A program made the translations under genes and the position numbers. From assembly GCF_007859855.1 (NCBI RefSeq), contig NZ_SJPK01000001.1, forward strand, positions 428,091 to 492,090: a stretch of 64,000 nucleotides of DNA. Direction: 5' to 3'. Position 1 is the stretch's first letter. The number at the start of each line of letters is the position of its first letter. The notes under the pieces were generated by a model. It saw only the letters and a program-made list of their open reading frames with translations, did not search any database and was not told the DNA's origin. This document shows positions 26,036 through 34,686 of this stretch, one piece after another. This stretch comes from Allorhodopirellula solitaria (GTDB lineage: Bacteria > Planctomycetota > Planctomycetia > Pirellulales > Pirellulaceae).

Positions 26036-29000
26036 TCAACGCACTGGCTGGTCGGCCTGCTCCGCTTGGGGACCGCTGCGGCGTGTGATCCGCTGGGTCT
26101 TGGGAGCGAGGTAGTGAGTCGCCTCCTCGGCGACGAGCACCGTGTCACCGCTGCGGACTTCGGTTCGGAAGCGATGATGGCCACCACTCTCGGCTTTCGC
26201 GACGATGGTCATGCGAACTTCTTCACCGGCGTCGATCCGGGCGATGGGGTCCACGAGGACTTGTCCCGTGACGACCTTGCCTGCGAGTCCGCTGATCGTT
26301 TTAGGCTCGATTCCGCTGCTGAATTGGGCAACCGCTTGCACATCCATTGCTGGCTTGCTGCCGCGATTGCGAATCACGACTTCGTAGGCCACTTCTTCCC
26401 CAACAGGTGCCGGTGCGGTGGGATCGACAACCGAGAGTACCAGGTCGGCAATCGCTTCGACATTCGTGTCGATGTTCACGCTTGTCTTGCCCGCGGCACT
26501 GCCTTCGCACTGGAAAGCGAACTGATGCTTTCCGGTCGTGTCCATGTTGCAATGGAACTGGTAGTTGCGAACAGCACCAGCGGGCAGGGACGCGATCTTC
26601 CAACGCAATTGGTTGTCGATCATGGTCGCTCCTTCCATGCCGCCTTGGTAGGTCACACCGACGGGCAGTTGCAGAGTCGCGACGACGTTTTCGCTAGCGG
26701 TCTTGCCACGATTAGCGAGTTCCAATTGATACACCGCTTCGGTGTCTTGGTACTTCACTTCCGGGCCGGCCAGGACAGCTTCGAGTTCCGCGGCGAGGAC
26801 ACGCACGGTCTTGTCAGCGGCCGCTTTGAGTTCGAGGTCGCCCACTGCGATTCCGTGGATCTTCAATTCGCCTAGATCCTGAGCAGTCAGCTCGACTTCA
26901 AACTGAGCCTCTTTTCCGGCGGGAATGTCACCAATCCGTTGGCTCTGAGGTGAGTTTGAGTCCGGGCTGAGTGTGAAGACGACGTCGGGCGCGATCCCGT
27001 CGCCGGCGTTCAAAACGCGGATTTGGTAGGTCTTCGATTCACCGAAGACGACTTCATCGGGACCGTCGATCGTCAGGGCGAGTTCAGGTTCCTGGACGGT
27101 GACCCGCACGACACGTTTCTGGGGTGCGAGCGTCCAGTCCACATCGAGGTCGTGGGTTCCCGAACGGGCGGCTTTGAGACGTACGTTCAGGGTTTCGCTT
27201 TGACCCGCATTGAGGTGATCGATCTTCCAGTTCAGGTTGCGGACTTGCTCCTCCGTCGCCGCGGCGACGTCACCGTGCGAGGCTTGCTGACCAACAACAT
27301 CAGCCCAGTCGGGAATATGAGCGCGGACCGTCAGGCCCTTCGCATCGATCGATCCGCGATTCTCGACACGGATTTCGTAGGAATGGGTTTGCCGAATCAT
27401 GACTTGGCGTGGTCCCGATGTGATCACTCGGATCCCAGGCAGTTCTGTCGCTGAGGCATTGGAGTTGGCGGTCACGTTGACTGCCGAGTTCGATTGACCA
27501 TTGACCTGCGGCGTCGTTGCAGGCTGGGCATGAGGTGCCGACTGAGGATTCTGCGAACTGCGTGGGGCTGAACTGCGTGGGCCGGTCGTCTCGCCACGGG
27601 AGTTGTTCGCCAGGTTGGTCTCGCTGATCGGTGGCATGCCGTTGAGGCCATACCCGGTGGGGTGATAGTTCGGTGTCGTCATCCCTGCGGCGGTCTGAGC
27701 GCGAGGGGCAAACGAGTCGCTGGAGCCAGCGAGATGTGATTCAGGCAGTCCGTTCTGCGGAGTGGTTGGAGCCTCCATGCCATCGACCGGCAGCCGATCG
27801 CTAATGGGTTGCAAGGCGATTCCGGATTGCGCGGACGCGGTCAGCGAACTGGATGCTCGATCACCATCGTGGCTGTTCCCGAACGTGGTCATGCGTGGCA
27901 CGCTGGCAGACTTTGTTTCTGTATCGTCCGCAGGCAGAGCCAAGGTCGGTGTTCCTAGCGACGCTACGCTGCTCTTGGCTACTTGCTCGGTTTGAGGCTG
28001 AGCATCGACCTCGGGTGAGGCGACTTCTGGTGAGGCGGGCGTGGGTGCCGGAGCGGGCGAGCTCTTGGCGACCTGAGTAGATTCAGCGGGCGTCGCTGCA
28101 GGTTGCTTGGCGGGGGTCGGATCCTGGGCGGGCTCGGCAGCGGCCACTTTGGTCGCCGTGGAAGCCTCATTGACTGGCGCCGGCGTTGCTGCCGGTGCCG
28201 CAGGCGTCGGCTTGGCGACGCTCTGCTGAGCAACACGAGGTGCGTCCGATTGAGCGGCAACTTTCTGGCTTGGCTCGTCGTCCGTTAGCGTTCCGCCATG
28301 GACTGCTGACTCATCGACTTTCTTGGCGATGTCTTCGTTGGCAGGTTTATCTGCGAGTTTCGCAACGACGGCGGATGGTGATCGGGGGACGCTCTTGATG
28401 ACCTTGCGGCTGACCTTCGGGACCAGCTCGACGGGGCGGACGTCAACGGCCACGGCGCTCCGCGATGGTGCGGCGGCGGGGACCGGCGGGTTGCTCTCGA
28501 GGCGTCTGACAACGGCTTTGGGTTGCAGGCTGGGCGCCCGGCGGCTGCTTTGGGTTACCGACAGCGGGGTGGGGCGGCCACTGCTGCTGAGCGTTGTGCT
28601 CGTTCCCGAGTCGCGGCTGTCGGTCAGCTTGCGAGGCGTCGAGGAAGCAATTGGTGGCGGCGTTGGAACAGCTGAACGCGTCCGGCTCGGTACCGAACGT
28701 GGAGCTGGCGCCGAGCGAGCTGCGCGGTAGTTAGCTCCAGGGTCGCGAATCGGGGCTTTGGAGTTGCCCGCCGTCTGTCCATCCTGCGGATTGTGAAACG
28801 GGATGCCGCTCCAGTTGACTTCACGATCGCTTGGTACCGGCGTCGCTTTGCGATACGGTTCTTCACTCTCGTCCGAATCGCGACCGAACAGGCCACCCAA
28901 CAAACCGTTGCCGGCGACCTGCCGGATTTCCTGAGAACCATCGTGAGACTGAGCAGAAGCCATTTGGCCGCTGGTCAGCGCGCAGGAACTCGAAACGGCG

Positions 29001-29077
29001 GCGGCAGCGAAAAGTGCTGCGAAACCGCTCGAACGCCGCTGCGGATTCAATCGGAAGAAAGGGGTGTACCGGGTCAT
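26036..29077 (-). CDS. Large secreted DUF11/CARDB-type surface protein
   Basis: About 1013 residues from ATG 29077. An N-terminal hydrophobic signal (FAALFAAAAVSSSCALTSG) leads into a 500-residue Pro/Ala/Ser/Thr-rich low-complexity stalk. The C-terminal half (from about 540) holds four or five repeats of Ig-like DUF11 type: HSYEIRVENRGSIDAKGLTV, KTYQIRVLNAGDGIAPDV, AVYQLELANRGKTASENV and VAYEVVIRNRGSKPAMDV. Such domains build cell-surface or outer-membrane structures. It stands alone; its stop is just 17 bp from the 76-bp repeat array. A cell-envelope role is inferred. Confidence 0.85.
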   Translation of the reverse strand: MTRYTPFFRLNPQRRSSGFAALFAAAAVSSSCALTSGQMASAQSHDGSQEIRQVAGNGLLGGLFGRDSDESEEPYRKATPVPSDREVNWSGIPFHNPQDGQTAGNSKAPIRDPGANYRAARSAPAPRSVPSRTRSAVPTPPPIASSTPRKLTDSRDSGTSTTLSSSGRPTPLSVTQSSRRAPSLQPKAVVRRLESNPPVPAAAPSRSAVAVDVRPVELVPKVSRKVIKSVPRSPSAVVAKLADKPANEDIAKKVDESAVHGGTLTDDEPSQKVAAQSDAPRVAQQSVAKPTPAAPAATPAPVNEASTATKVAAAEPAQDPTPAKQPAATPAESTQVAKSSPAPAPTPASPEVASPEVDAQPQTEQVAKSSVASLGTPTLALPADDTETKSASVPRMTTFGNSHDGDRASSSLTASAQSGIALQPISDRLPVDGMEAPTTPQNGLPESHLAGSSDSFAPRAQTAAGMTTPNYHPTGYGLNGMPPISETNLANNSRGETTGPRSSAPRSSQNPQSAPHAQPATTPQVNGQSNSAVNVTANSNASATELPGIRVITSGPRQVMIRQTHSYEIRVENRGSIDAKGLTVRAHIPDWADVVGQQASHGDVAAATEEQVRNLNWKIDHLNAGQSETLNVRLKAARSGTHDLDVDWTLAPQKRVVRVTVQEPELALTIDGPDEVVFGESKTYQIRVLNAGDGIAPDVVFTLSPDSNSPQSQRIGDIPAGKEAQFEVELTAQDLGELKIHGIAVGDLELKAAADKTVRVLAAELEAVLAGPEVKYQDTEAVYQLELANRGKTASENVVATLQLPVGVTYQGGMEGATMIDNQLRWKIASLPAGAVRNYQFHCNMDTTGKHQFAFQCEGSAAGKTSVNIDTNVEAIADLVLSVVDPTAPAPVGEEVAYEVVIRNRGSKPAMDVQAVAQFSSGIEPKTISGLAGKVVTGQVLVDPIARIDAGEEVRMTIVAKAESGGHHRFRTEVRSGDTVLVAEEATHYLAPKTQRITRRSGPQAEQADQPVR

Positions 29078-29250
29078 TGGATTCTCGCCTGGAGGCACAA
29101 AAGGGTGGTTCCATCGTGGTATCGGTCAGGCGGCCGAGTCATTTTGAGTCAATTTTGCGGCTTGTGACGATTTCTCGGGAAATCGTGGTTGTGAGAGCAC
29201 CCGAAAGTGACGATAAATGTCGCTCTTGAGCCCATCCCTCCCTCGATCAC

Positions 29251-29616
29251 ATGGCATTTATGTCCCGGCGCGAAAAAATTGAAGCGATGCTTCAGGAAGA
29301 CCCCACTGACACGTTTTTGCGATATTCCTTAGCGATGGAGTACCGCAGCGAAGGGGATTCGGCAAACAGTTTGCAGCGACTTGGGGAACTGACCCGAGAT
29401 GCAACGCCTTACGTTCCCGCGTTCTTCATGGCGGCTCAGCAATTGGTGGATTTGAACCGCATCAGTGAGGCCCGTACGCTCTTGCGTGATGGGATCGACG
29501 AGGCGCGGCGCCAGGGCGATTCCCATGCGGCTGCTGAGATGAGCGAATTGCTCGCTTCGCTGGGCGCGTTGGGAGAGTCCGGCTCGGATGGCTCACTCGA
29601 CGACGACGATCTTTGA
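29251..29616 (+). CDS. Small TPR-like protein upstream of recO
   Basis: A 121-residue helical protein. DTFLRYSLAMEYRSEGDSAN and VPAFFMAAQQLVDLNRISEA look like two tetratricopeptide-type helix pairs, followed by an acidic tail ending SLDDDDL. It is a likely protein-protein interaction module in the cytoplasm. The stop codon overlaps the TTG start of recO (29613-29616), so translation is probably coupled. ATG at 29260 is an alternative start. Confidence 0.8.
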   Translation: MAFMSRREKIEAMLQEDPTDTFLRYSLAMEYRSEGDSANSLQRLGELTRDATPYVPAFFMAAQQLVDLNRISEARTLLRDGIDEARRQGDSHAAAEMSELLASLGALGESGSDGSLDDDDL

Positions 29617-30464
29617 GCACGGACACCAGCCGCCATCATTCCACGACAGCAATCGTCCTGCGTCTGGTGGATTTTAGTGAAACGAGCCTCGTCGTCACGC
29701 TACTGACACGAGACCGGGGGCGCATTTCGGCACTGGCCAAGGGCGCCCGACGCCTCAAGGGCCCGTTCGAAGGGTCGTTGGATCTGCTATCGGTATGCCG
29801 GATCACTTTAATCGCCAAGTCTGGTGATACTCTTGATCTGTTGACCGAGTCAAAGCTCCGTCGCCGCTTTCGCGGAGGCGAGAGATCGCTCGGACGTACC
29901 TATGCAGGCTATTACATTGCCGAGACGCTAAGGTGGTGGCTGGACGATTCGGAGCGACATGAGGCTATCTTTGACCTCACTTTGGCTGCCCTGGCGTTAA
30001 TCGATGGTCGGGGGCCTGTTGCTGAAACCGTGCTGGCGTTCGATTGTCAGTGTCTGCGACTGCTCGGGCACGCTCCCACGACGCGGTCGTGCTGCATCTG
30101 CGGCATGAAGATCGAGCACGGCGAGCGAGAAACATCGCACAACGTCGCCTTTTCCGTCGATGGTGGCGGTGTGGTTTGTGCAGCCTGTCGCCCCCGCCAA
30201 GCGTCTTTGGTGATGCTGAGCCACTCAGCGGTGCAAACGCTCGAGGAACTGCTCCAGCCGCTCGGCGAGACGGACGATACGAGTCGGCAGGTGGCGTTAA
30301 GTGAACAGGATGGTGTTTTTCCGCTCAGTTCGCTGTTGCCACGGGTGGGTGAAACTTCGTATCCCGCGTTACGTGGTTTCGTCACTCGATACATGCAATC
30401 GCTGATGGGGCGAATGCTTCGCATGCAGCCGTACTTACCGACGACGATTCGCTCGCGGAGCTGA
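29613..30464 (+). CDS. recO: DNA repair protein RecO
   Basis: RecFOR-pathway protein of 283 residues that helps load RecA on single-stranded DNA. The N-terminal OB fold is visible in AIVLRLVDFSETSLVVTLLT and RDRGRISALAKGARR. Four cysteines, CCICG and CAAC (about residues 164-195), form the zinc site found in many RecO proteins. The frame begins with TTG 29613, overlapping the stop of the upstream TPR gene. It precedes a BamD-like gene by 40 bp. Confidence 0.92.
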   Translation: MSTDTSRHHSTTAIVLRLVDFSETSLVVTLLTRDRGRISALAKGARRLKGPFEGSLDLLSVCRITLIAKSGDTLDLLTESKLRRRFRGGERSLGRTYAGYYIAETLRWWLDDSERHEAIFDLTLAALALIDGRGPVAETVLAFDCQCLRLLGHAPTTRSCCICGMKIEHGERETSHNVAFSVDGGGVVCAACRPRQASLVMLSHSAVQTLEELLQPLGETDDTSRQVALSEQDGVFPLSSLLPRVGETSYPALRGFVTRYMQSLMGRMLRMQPYLPTTIRSRS

Positions 30465-30504
30465 CAGGCCACTCCGAAGCCCTGACAATCATGATGGAAT
30501 ATTG

Positions 30505-31740
30505 ATGCTCAATCAGAAGCGCACACGCATCCCGGCACGGCGGCCACTCATGCTGGCTCTCGTTTTGTCGGCGACGATTTTCAACCTTCCCTGTTCATTG
30601 GTCGCCCAAGAGACCGAGGGATCGGTTTGGGAATCGTCCAAACGCAATGCCGACCGAGTTGCACGCTTCGTTACCGGTCGCGAACAATCTGACCCGAACC
30701 GGGCGCGCGAACTCTACCAAGAGGCTGACTCGCTATTCCGCACCGCCGCGCATGAGGCCACCGCGACGGCCCGCGACGGAGACAGCGAGGGGCAAGAAAA
30801 GTCAAAGTTTGAAAAGGCTGCGAAGCTGTTCCATCGCGCAGCCGAAGCGGAGCCGGACTCCGCGCTTTCCCAAGACGCCCTTTTTATGCAAGGCGAGAGC
30901 CTGTTTTTTGCCGATCAGTTGCCCGACGCTGCCGAGGCCTATCAAAAGCTCCAAAAGGACTTTCCTCGCAATCGCCATAGCGATCGGGTGGCCTCGCGAC
31001 TGTTTGAGATCACTCAGTATTGGATCGATACCGAGAAGGCCCGTGCTGGCAGCTGGTGGTCGCTCAATCTCTTCGATCCGACTCGCCCTCGTCTCGACGT
31101 CGATGGGCATGCGATTCGAGTGCTCGACCAGATCCGTTATGACGATCCCACCGGTCGGCTTGCCGATGACGCGACGATGGCCGCCGCCGCTGAGTACATT
31201 CGCCAGGGCAACTATGAAATGGCAAATGAGTTCCTGACGGATTTGCGTGATACGTTCCCCGACAGCGAGCACTTCTTCATCGCTCACTTGCTCGGGATCC
31301 GAGCCAAGCTCGAGATCTACGGTGGGCCTCGGTATAGCGGATTGATGCTCGAAGAAGCTGAGAAACTGATTGAGCAAACGCGACAGAGATTCCCCGACAA
31401 AATGCAGGAACAGGAGACGGCGGACATGATTGCCCGTGCCGCGGCCGAAGTCGCCTATCGCCGAGCGGAACATCTCTTCGAACGCGCTCAGTATCGTGAG
31501 AAGCGAAGCGAGAACCGCGCTGCGGCGAAGTACTACCAAAACATTCTCGACAATTATCCGAGTACTCCGCTCGCTGACAAGTCGCGGGAGCGGCTCGAAG
31601 CGATATCAGGATTGCCTCCCGTCCCACCTGAGCGGCTGACGTGGTTGAAGGCAGTGTTTCCCGATAGTCAGAAATCGACCCCATTGATCACGAAGTTTGA
31701 ATCACCCGAAAGCGATGACGATGAGACCATGCTGCGGTGA
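30505..31740 (+). CDS. Exported TPR protein, BamD/YbgF-like
   Basis: A 411-residue exported protein. The signal segment is MLALVLSATIFNLPCSLVAQ, with a Cys five residues before the likely cleavage site but no clear lipobox. Repeats follow: FEKAAKLFHRAAEAEPDSAL, DALFMQGESLFFADQLPDAA, QEYQKL-like EAYQKLQKDFPRNRHSDR, and near the C-terminus YYQNILDNYPSTPLADKSRE. Such repeats are typical of the BamD/CpoB group that works in outer-membrane assembly. The position directly before lptE supports an envelope-biogenesis role. It overlaps lptE if that gene starts at GTG 31737. Confidence 0.8.
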   Translation: MLNQKRTRIPARRPLMLALVLSATIFNLPCSLVAQETEGSVWESSKRNADRVARFVTGREQSDPNRARELYQEADSLFRTAAHEATATARDGDSEGQEKSKFEKAAKLFHRAAEAEPDSALSQDALFMQGESLFFADQLPDAAEAYQKLQKDFPRNRHSDRVASRLFEITQYWIDTEKARAGSWWSLNLFDPTRPRLDVDGHAIRVLDQIRYDDPTGRLADDATMAAAAEYIRQGNYEMANEFLTDLRDTFPDSEHFFIAHLLGIRAKLEIYGGPRYSGLMLEEAEKLIEQTRQRFPDKMQEQETADMIARAAAEVAYRRAEHLFERAQYREKRSENRAAAKYYQNILDNYPSTPLADKSRERLEAISGLPPVPPERLTWLKAVFPDSQKSTPLITKFESPESDDDETMLR

Positions 31741-31745
31741 TCAAC

Positions 31746-32327
31746 ATGGAACACTACAACCGAAACGATCGCTTGCGAGCTTTGCAAATGACGCGTGATT
31801 GTCGATCCATTCGCCTGACGATCTGCGTCGCGATATCGCTCGTCGCAGTCGTCGGGTGCGCCCCGTATCGCTTAGGAAACGCGGCGTTGTTTCCCACGGG
31901 GATTCGGACCGTTCATGTGCCCGTCGTCCGCAACGCCACCGTGCGTCACAACATTGGCTTGCAGCTGACGGAAGCCTTGATTCGTGAGATCGAATTGCGG
32001 ACGCCGTACAAAGTCACCGCTGACCCATCAGCGGACACGATCCTGAAGTGCGAGATGATCAGCGAGAGCAAGACGGTGCTTAGCGAAACGAATGAGGATT
32101 ATCCGCGTGCGCTCGACGGAGGAGTGCAAGTCCGCGCTTCGTGGTCGGATCGTCAGGGTCGCCTGCTGTTCAATAACTCCGTCATCCCTACCGACGATCT
32201 AGCGATTATCTTCACCCAAGACGAACGTCTCGTTCCGGAGGCTGGGCAATCCGTCGACACGGCGATGCAGCAGGCCATTGAGGACCTCGCCGGACGGATT
32301 GTGAGTCAGATGGAGACCCGCTGGTAG
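31746..32327 (+). CDS. lptE: LPS-assembly lipoprotein LptE-like
   Basis: An outer-membrane lipoprotein of about 193 residues. A lipoprotein signal ends with the lipobox VVGC, and YRLGNAALFPTGIRTVHVPV, NIGLQLTEALIREIELRT and ADTILKCEMI match the LptE family, which helps LptD insert LPS. Starts at GTG 31737 (overlapping the previous stop, GTGA), ATG 31746 or ATG 31788 are all possible; the last gives the shortest canonical signal. It is the last gene of the plus-strand operon and is followed by a strong hairpin. Confidence 0.85.
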   Translation: MEHYNRNDRLRALQMTRDCRSIRLTICVAISLVAVVGCAPYRLGNAALFPTGIRTVHVPVVRNATVRHNIGLQLTEALIREIELRTPYKVTADPSADTILKCEMISESKTVLSETNEDYPRALDGGVQVRASWSDRQGRLLFNNSVIPTDDLAIIFTQDERLVPEAGQSVDTAMQQAIEDLAGRIVSQMETRW

Positions 32328-32339
32328 GTGAAGGCCCAA

Positions 32340-32363
32340 CTCGGAAGCCCGTGGGCTTCCGAG
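32340..32363. terminator. Strong hairpin between convergent genes
   Basis: Perfect 11-bp inverted repeat CTCGGAAGCCC / GGGCTTCCGAG with a 2-nt GT spacer. It lies 12 bp after lptE and 23 bp before the end of the convergent SEC-C gene. It lacks a T-run, so it is either a bidirectional terminator with poor U-tract or an mRNA-end stabiliser. Confidence 0.6.
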
Positions 32364-32386
32364 AACGCGAGGCCCCAGAGTTGGAC

Positions 32387-34549
32387 TCAATCCATCCCAG
32401 GAACCCATAGTTTGCTCGACCCAGCGGATGGTTGGGCACCACCGCCAGCCGGAGGTGCGGCGGGAGCTTCGCCTCCGCCAGGGGTCCATAATCCGCCTCC
32501 GCCAGAATCCGCGGCCGGCCCGCGTGGTGCCTGAGCAGGGGATCCATCGGGACGGATAAGGCCGAACTGCATGAGAAGTTGTTGCAATCGCCCCATCACT
32601 TCAGGGTCTTGCCCATGCTCTCGAGCGATGGTTTGGACGCACTCCTGGAACTTCTCGCTATCTCCGGATCGCAATCGCAAGGGGACCTCGGCCAGCAACA
32701 ACGAGGCGTTCGAGATCGCCTGTGTTTTGGCATACTCTTTGGCGGCCTCGAGGTTCTCGATGGCCTCGGCGGTACTGGTAGCTGCTTGCATCAGGTACGA
32801 GTATGCGACCAGTTTGGCACCAGCGATTTCGCCTTGGTTGGACAAGTCCATCTGTAGCAATTTGCGTGAGGCTTGCCGTCCAATTTTGGTCGCCGAGACC
32901 TGTTGGGCTCGTTGCACGAGATAGATGAGGTTCTCCGCATCGATGCCCGAGGGATCGATACGGTTGAGGTCGTAGGAGGGGATGCTTTCGACATCATCGC
33001 CCTCGGGCCGGATCGCTTCGGGGGCCGGGCGGTTGCCGATTTCACAGAGTTGCTCGACAAATCTCTCATCCCGTGCAATGAGCGAATCTTCTCCCTCGAG
33101 ATAGCGGATGACTGCCGCCCGGGCCAGCCAGCTGGAATCGTCCCCGGCGGTGTCTTTGAGCGATTGATTGTTGAGCAGCGGAATGGCGGTTTCAGAGAGT
33201 TTCGCCACCGATCGCGACAGGAAAAGGTCCTGTTGCAGGGTATCGAACGCCTGAGCATCGGTAATCTTCAGCCCGCCCGGTTGGATCATCGCTTCGTAGT
33301 GCAGCGGCAGAGCGCCTTCCCGCTCGGAGTTAAAATGCAGTCCGGGCAGGGCGAGTCCGAGCTGTTCTCGGGCTGTCTGTTCGTTTGCTGCCGTCACACC
33401 GACAACTTCCACTCGGGCAGCGCGATCGGTCTCGCGGCCGTAGAGGGTGACCAGGCCAATTGACTCGGGGACCTGATCGAGATCGCTCGGCACCCCATCG
33501 GTAGTCGGCGGTTCGCGGTCGAGCAGTTGGAATGCGGCTCGCGGTCCAATTTCGCTCTCGCCCTTGAGCTGCTGCAGGAATTCGGGGGGCAGGTCGGCGA
33601 AACGCGAGTGCGATGAGAGGGACAACGTGGTTTCATCGAGCGACTCGACCTCAGCCGTCAACGAGCGTTTCTCGACCGAAATCGGTTCGCTGTCTGGGCC
33701 GACCACAAATGAGGTTGCCAGGTAACGAGCCCTTTCGTCTGCCGACAAGTCCTCGCACTCGGAAAGCTTCGTCAGCAGACTGATCTGTTTCTCGTAGTCG
33801 CCGCGCCAGAGAGCACAGGTCAACAATCCCGACAGGACCGCGGGTTGCGAAGGAGCGATACGCTGCAGTGATTCGAGCTTGTTCTCTGCCAACGCAATTT
33901 TGTTATTGGCCAACAGTAGGCTGGCCTCATCGAACCGCTCGGCCCAGTCAACGTCGTCGGGACGTGACTGCATCTGCGGCAACACCTTCGCCAGTAGATT
34001 GACCGATGGGTCGCGATTGATCTGTTGCAGCACGTTGGCGGCCATGTTGGCGCCTTCGTAGCCTTCGGACACGAACGCCAAGGTGGCGTAGATTCGCGCG
34101 GTCAGCAGGATGCCATTGCCCGCCAAACCGTACGCCAACAGGGAAGCCACATCGAGTACGAATGAGTCGACATTCTGGGCGCTCTCGGTGAGTGCTTCCA
34201 GCATCAACTCGGTCGCCCTGCCGAGATCCTGAGAGAACATTGCCGCTGCGGCGCTCTGCGTCAGGGCCAGCGGGTTGGCGGGCTGCAGCCGTGAAAATCG
34301 CTCTGCATTCTCTGTCAGGGCGCCATACTCGCGCAGGTCCATTAGCAAGCGTCCGCGAATCGCCAACGCCCAGGCGGCGTCGGGATGCTGGTCGAGGATC
34401 GAGGCCAGCCGATCCAAAGCCGGCACGAGCTGTCCACCCTCGATCATGGTACTCACCTGATCGAGTTCATGCACGGAGTCCTTGCACTTGCAGAATTTGA
34501 TTTTTTTGCCGCTGCCGCAGGGGCAGATGGCGTAGGTGTCGATCGACAT
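32387..34549 (-). CDS. SEC-C motif TPR protein
   Basis: A 720-residue cytoplasmic protein. The N-terminus has a SEC-C zinc motif CPCGSGKKIKFCKC (residues 9-22), also found at the end of SecA and in many proteins that bind ribosomes or SecB. Helical repeats of TPR type follow, for example LDQHPDAAWALAIRGRLL and LQRIAPSQPAVLSGLL. The C-terminal 45 residues are rich in Gly, Ala and Pro (GGGGLWTPGGGEAPAAPPAG). ATG 34549 is chosen because it places the zinc motif at the very start. Function unknown. Confidence 0.85.
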   Translation of the reverse strand: MSIDTYAICPCGSGKKIKFCKCKDSVHELDQVSTMIEGGQLVPALDRLASILDQHPDAAWALAIRGRLLMDLREYGALTENAERFSRLQPANPLALTQSAAAAMFSQDLGRATELMLEALTESAQNVDSFVLDVASLLAYGLAGNGILLTARIYATLAFVSEGYEGANMAANVLQQINRDPSVNLLAKVLPQMQSRPDDVDWAERFDEASLLLANNKIALAENKLESLQRIAPSQPAVLSGLLTCALWRGDYEKQISLLTKLSECEDLSADERARYLATSFVVGPDSEPISVEKRSLTAEVESLDETTLSLSSHSRFADLPPEFLQQLKGESEIGPRAAFQLLDREPPTTDGVPSDLDQVPESIGLVTLYGRETDRAARVEVVGVTAANEQTAREQLGLALPGLHFNSEREGALPLHYEAMIQPGGLKITDAQAFDTLQQDLFLSRSVAKLSETAIPLLNNQSLKDTAGDDSSWLARAAVIRYLEGEDSLIARDERFVEQLCEIGNRPAPEAIRPEGDDVESIPSYDLNRIDPSGIDAENLIYLVQRAQQVSATKIGRQASRKLLQMDLSNQGEIAGAKLVAYSYLMQAATSTAEAIENLEAAKEYAKTQAISNASLLLAEVPLRLRSGDSEKFQECVQTIAREHGQDPEVMGRLQQLLMQFGLIRPDGSPAQAPRGPAADSGGGGLWTPGGGEAPAAPPAGGGAQPSAGSSKLWVPGMD

Positions 34550-34686
34550 AGGGTCACTTTGGAGAGAACGTGAAATCGTTTGCCAAAGCAACTTACCACG
34601 ATGATGGCAGCCCCCCAAGCCAGGATGGAATTCCCTGGCAAGGCTTTCATGCCGCTCGATCGCGATCGACGGGCCGGCATCGCTGC

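Noticed and set aside
25607-26875. Long plus-strand open frame through the tandem repeats
   Set aside because: It reads across 76-77 bp units in shifting frames and then antisense to the DUF11 protein gene; its composition is repetitive (VDYVANDSGCLSWE) with no family features.
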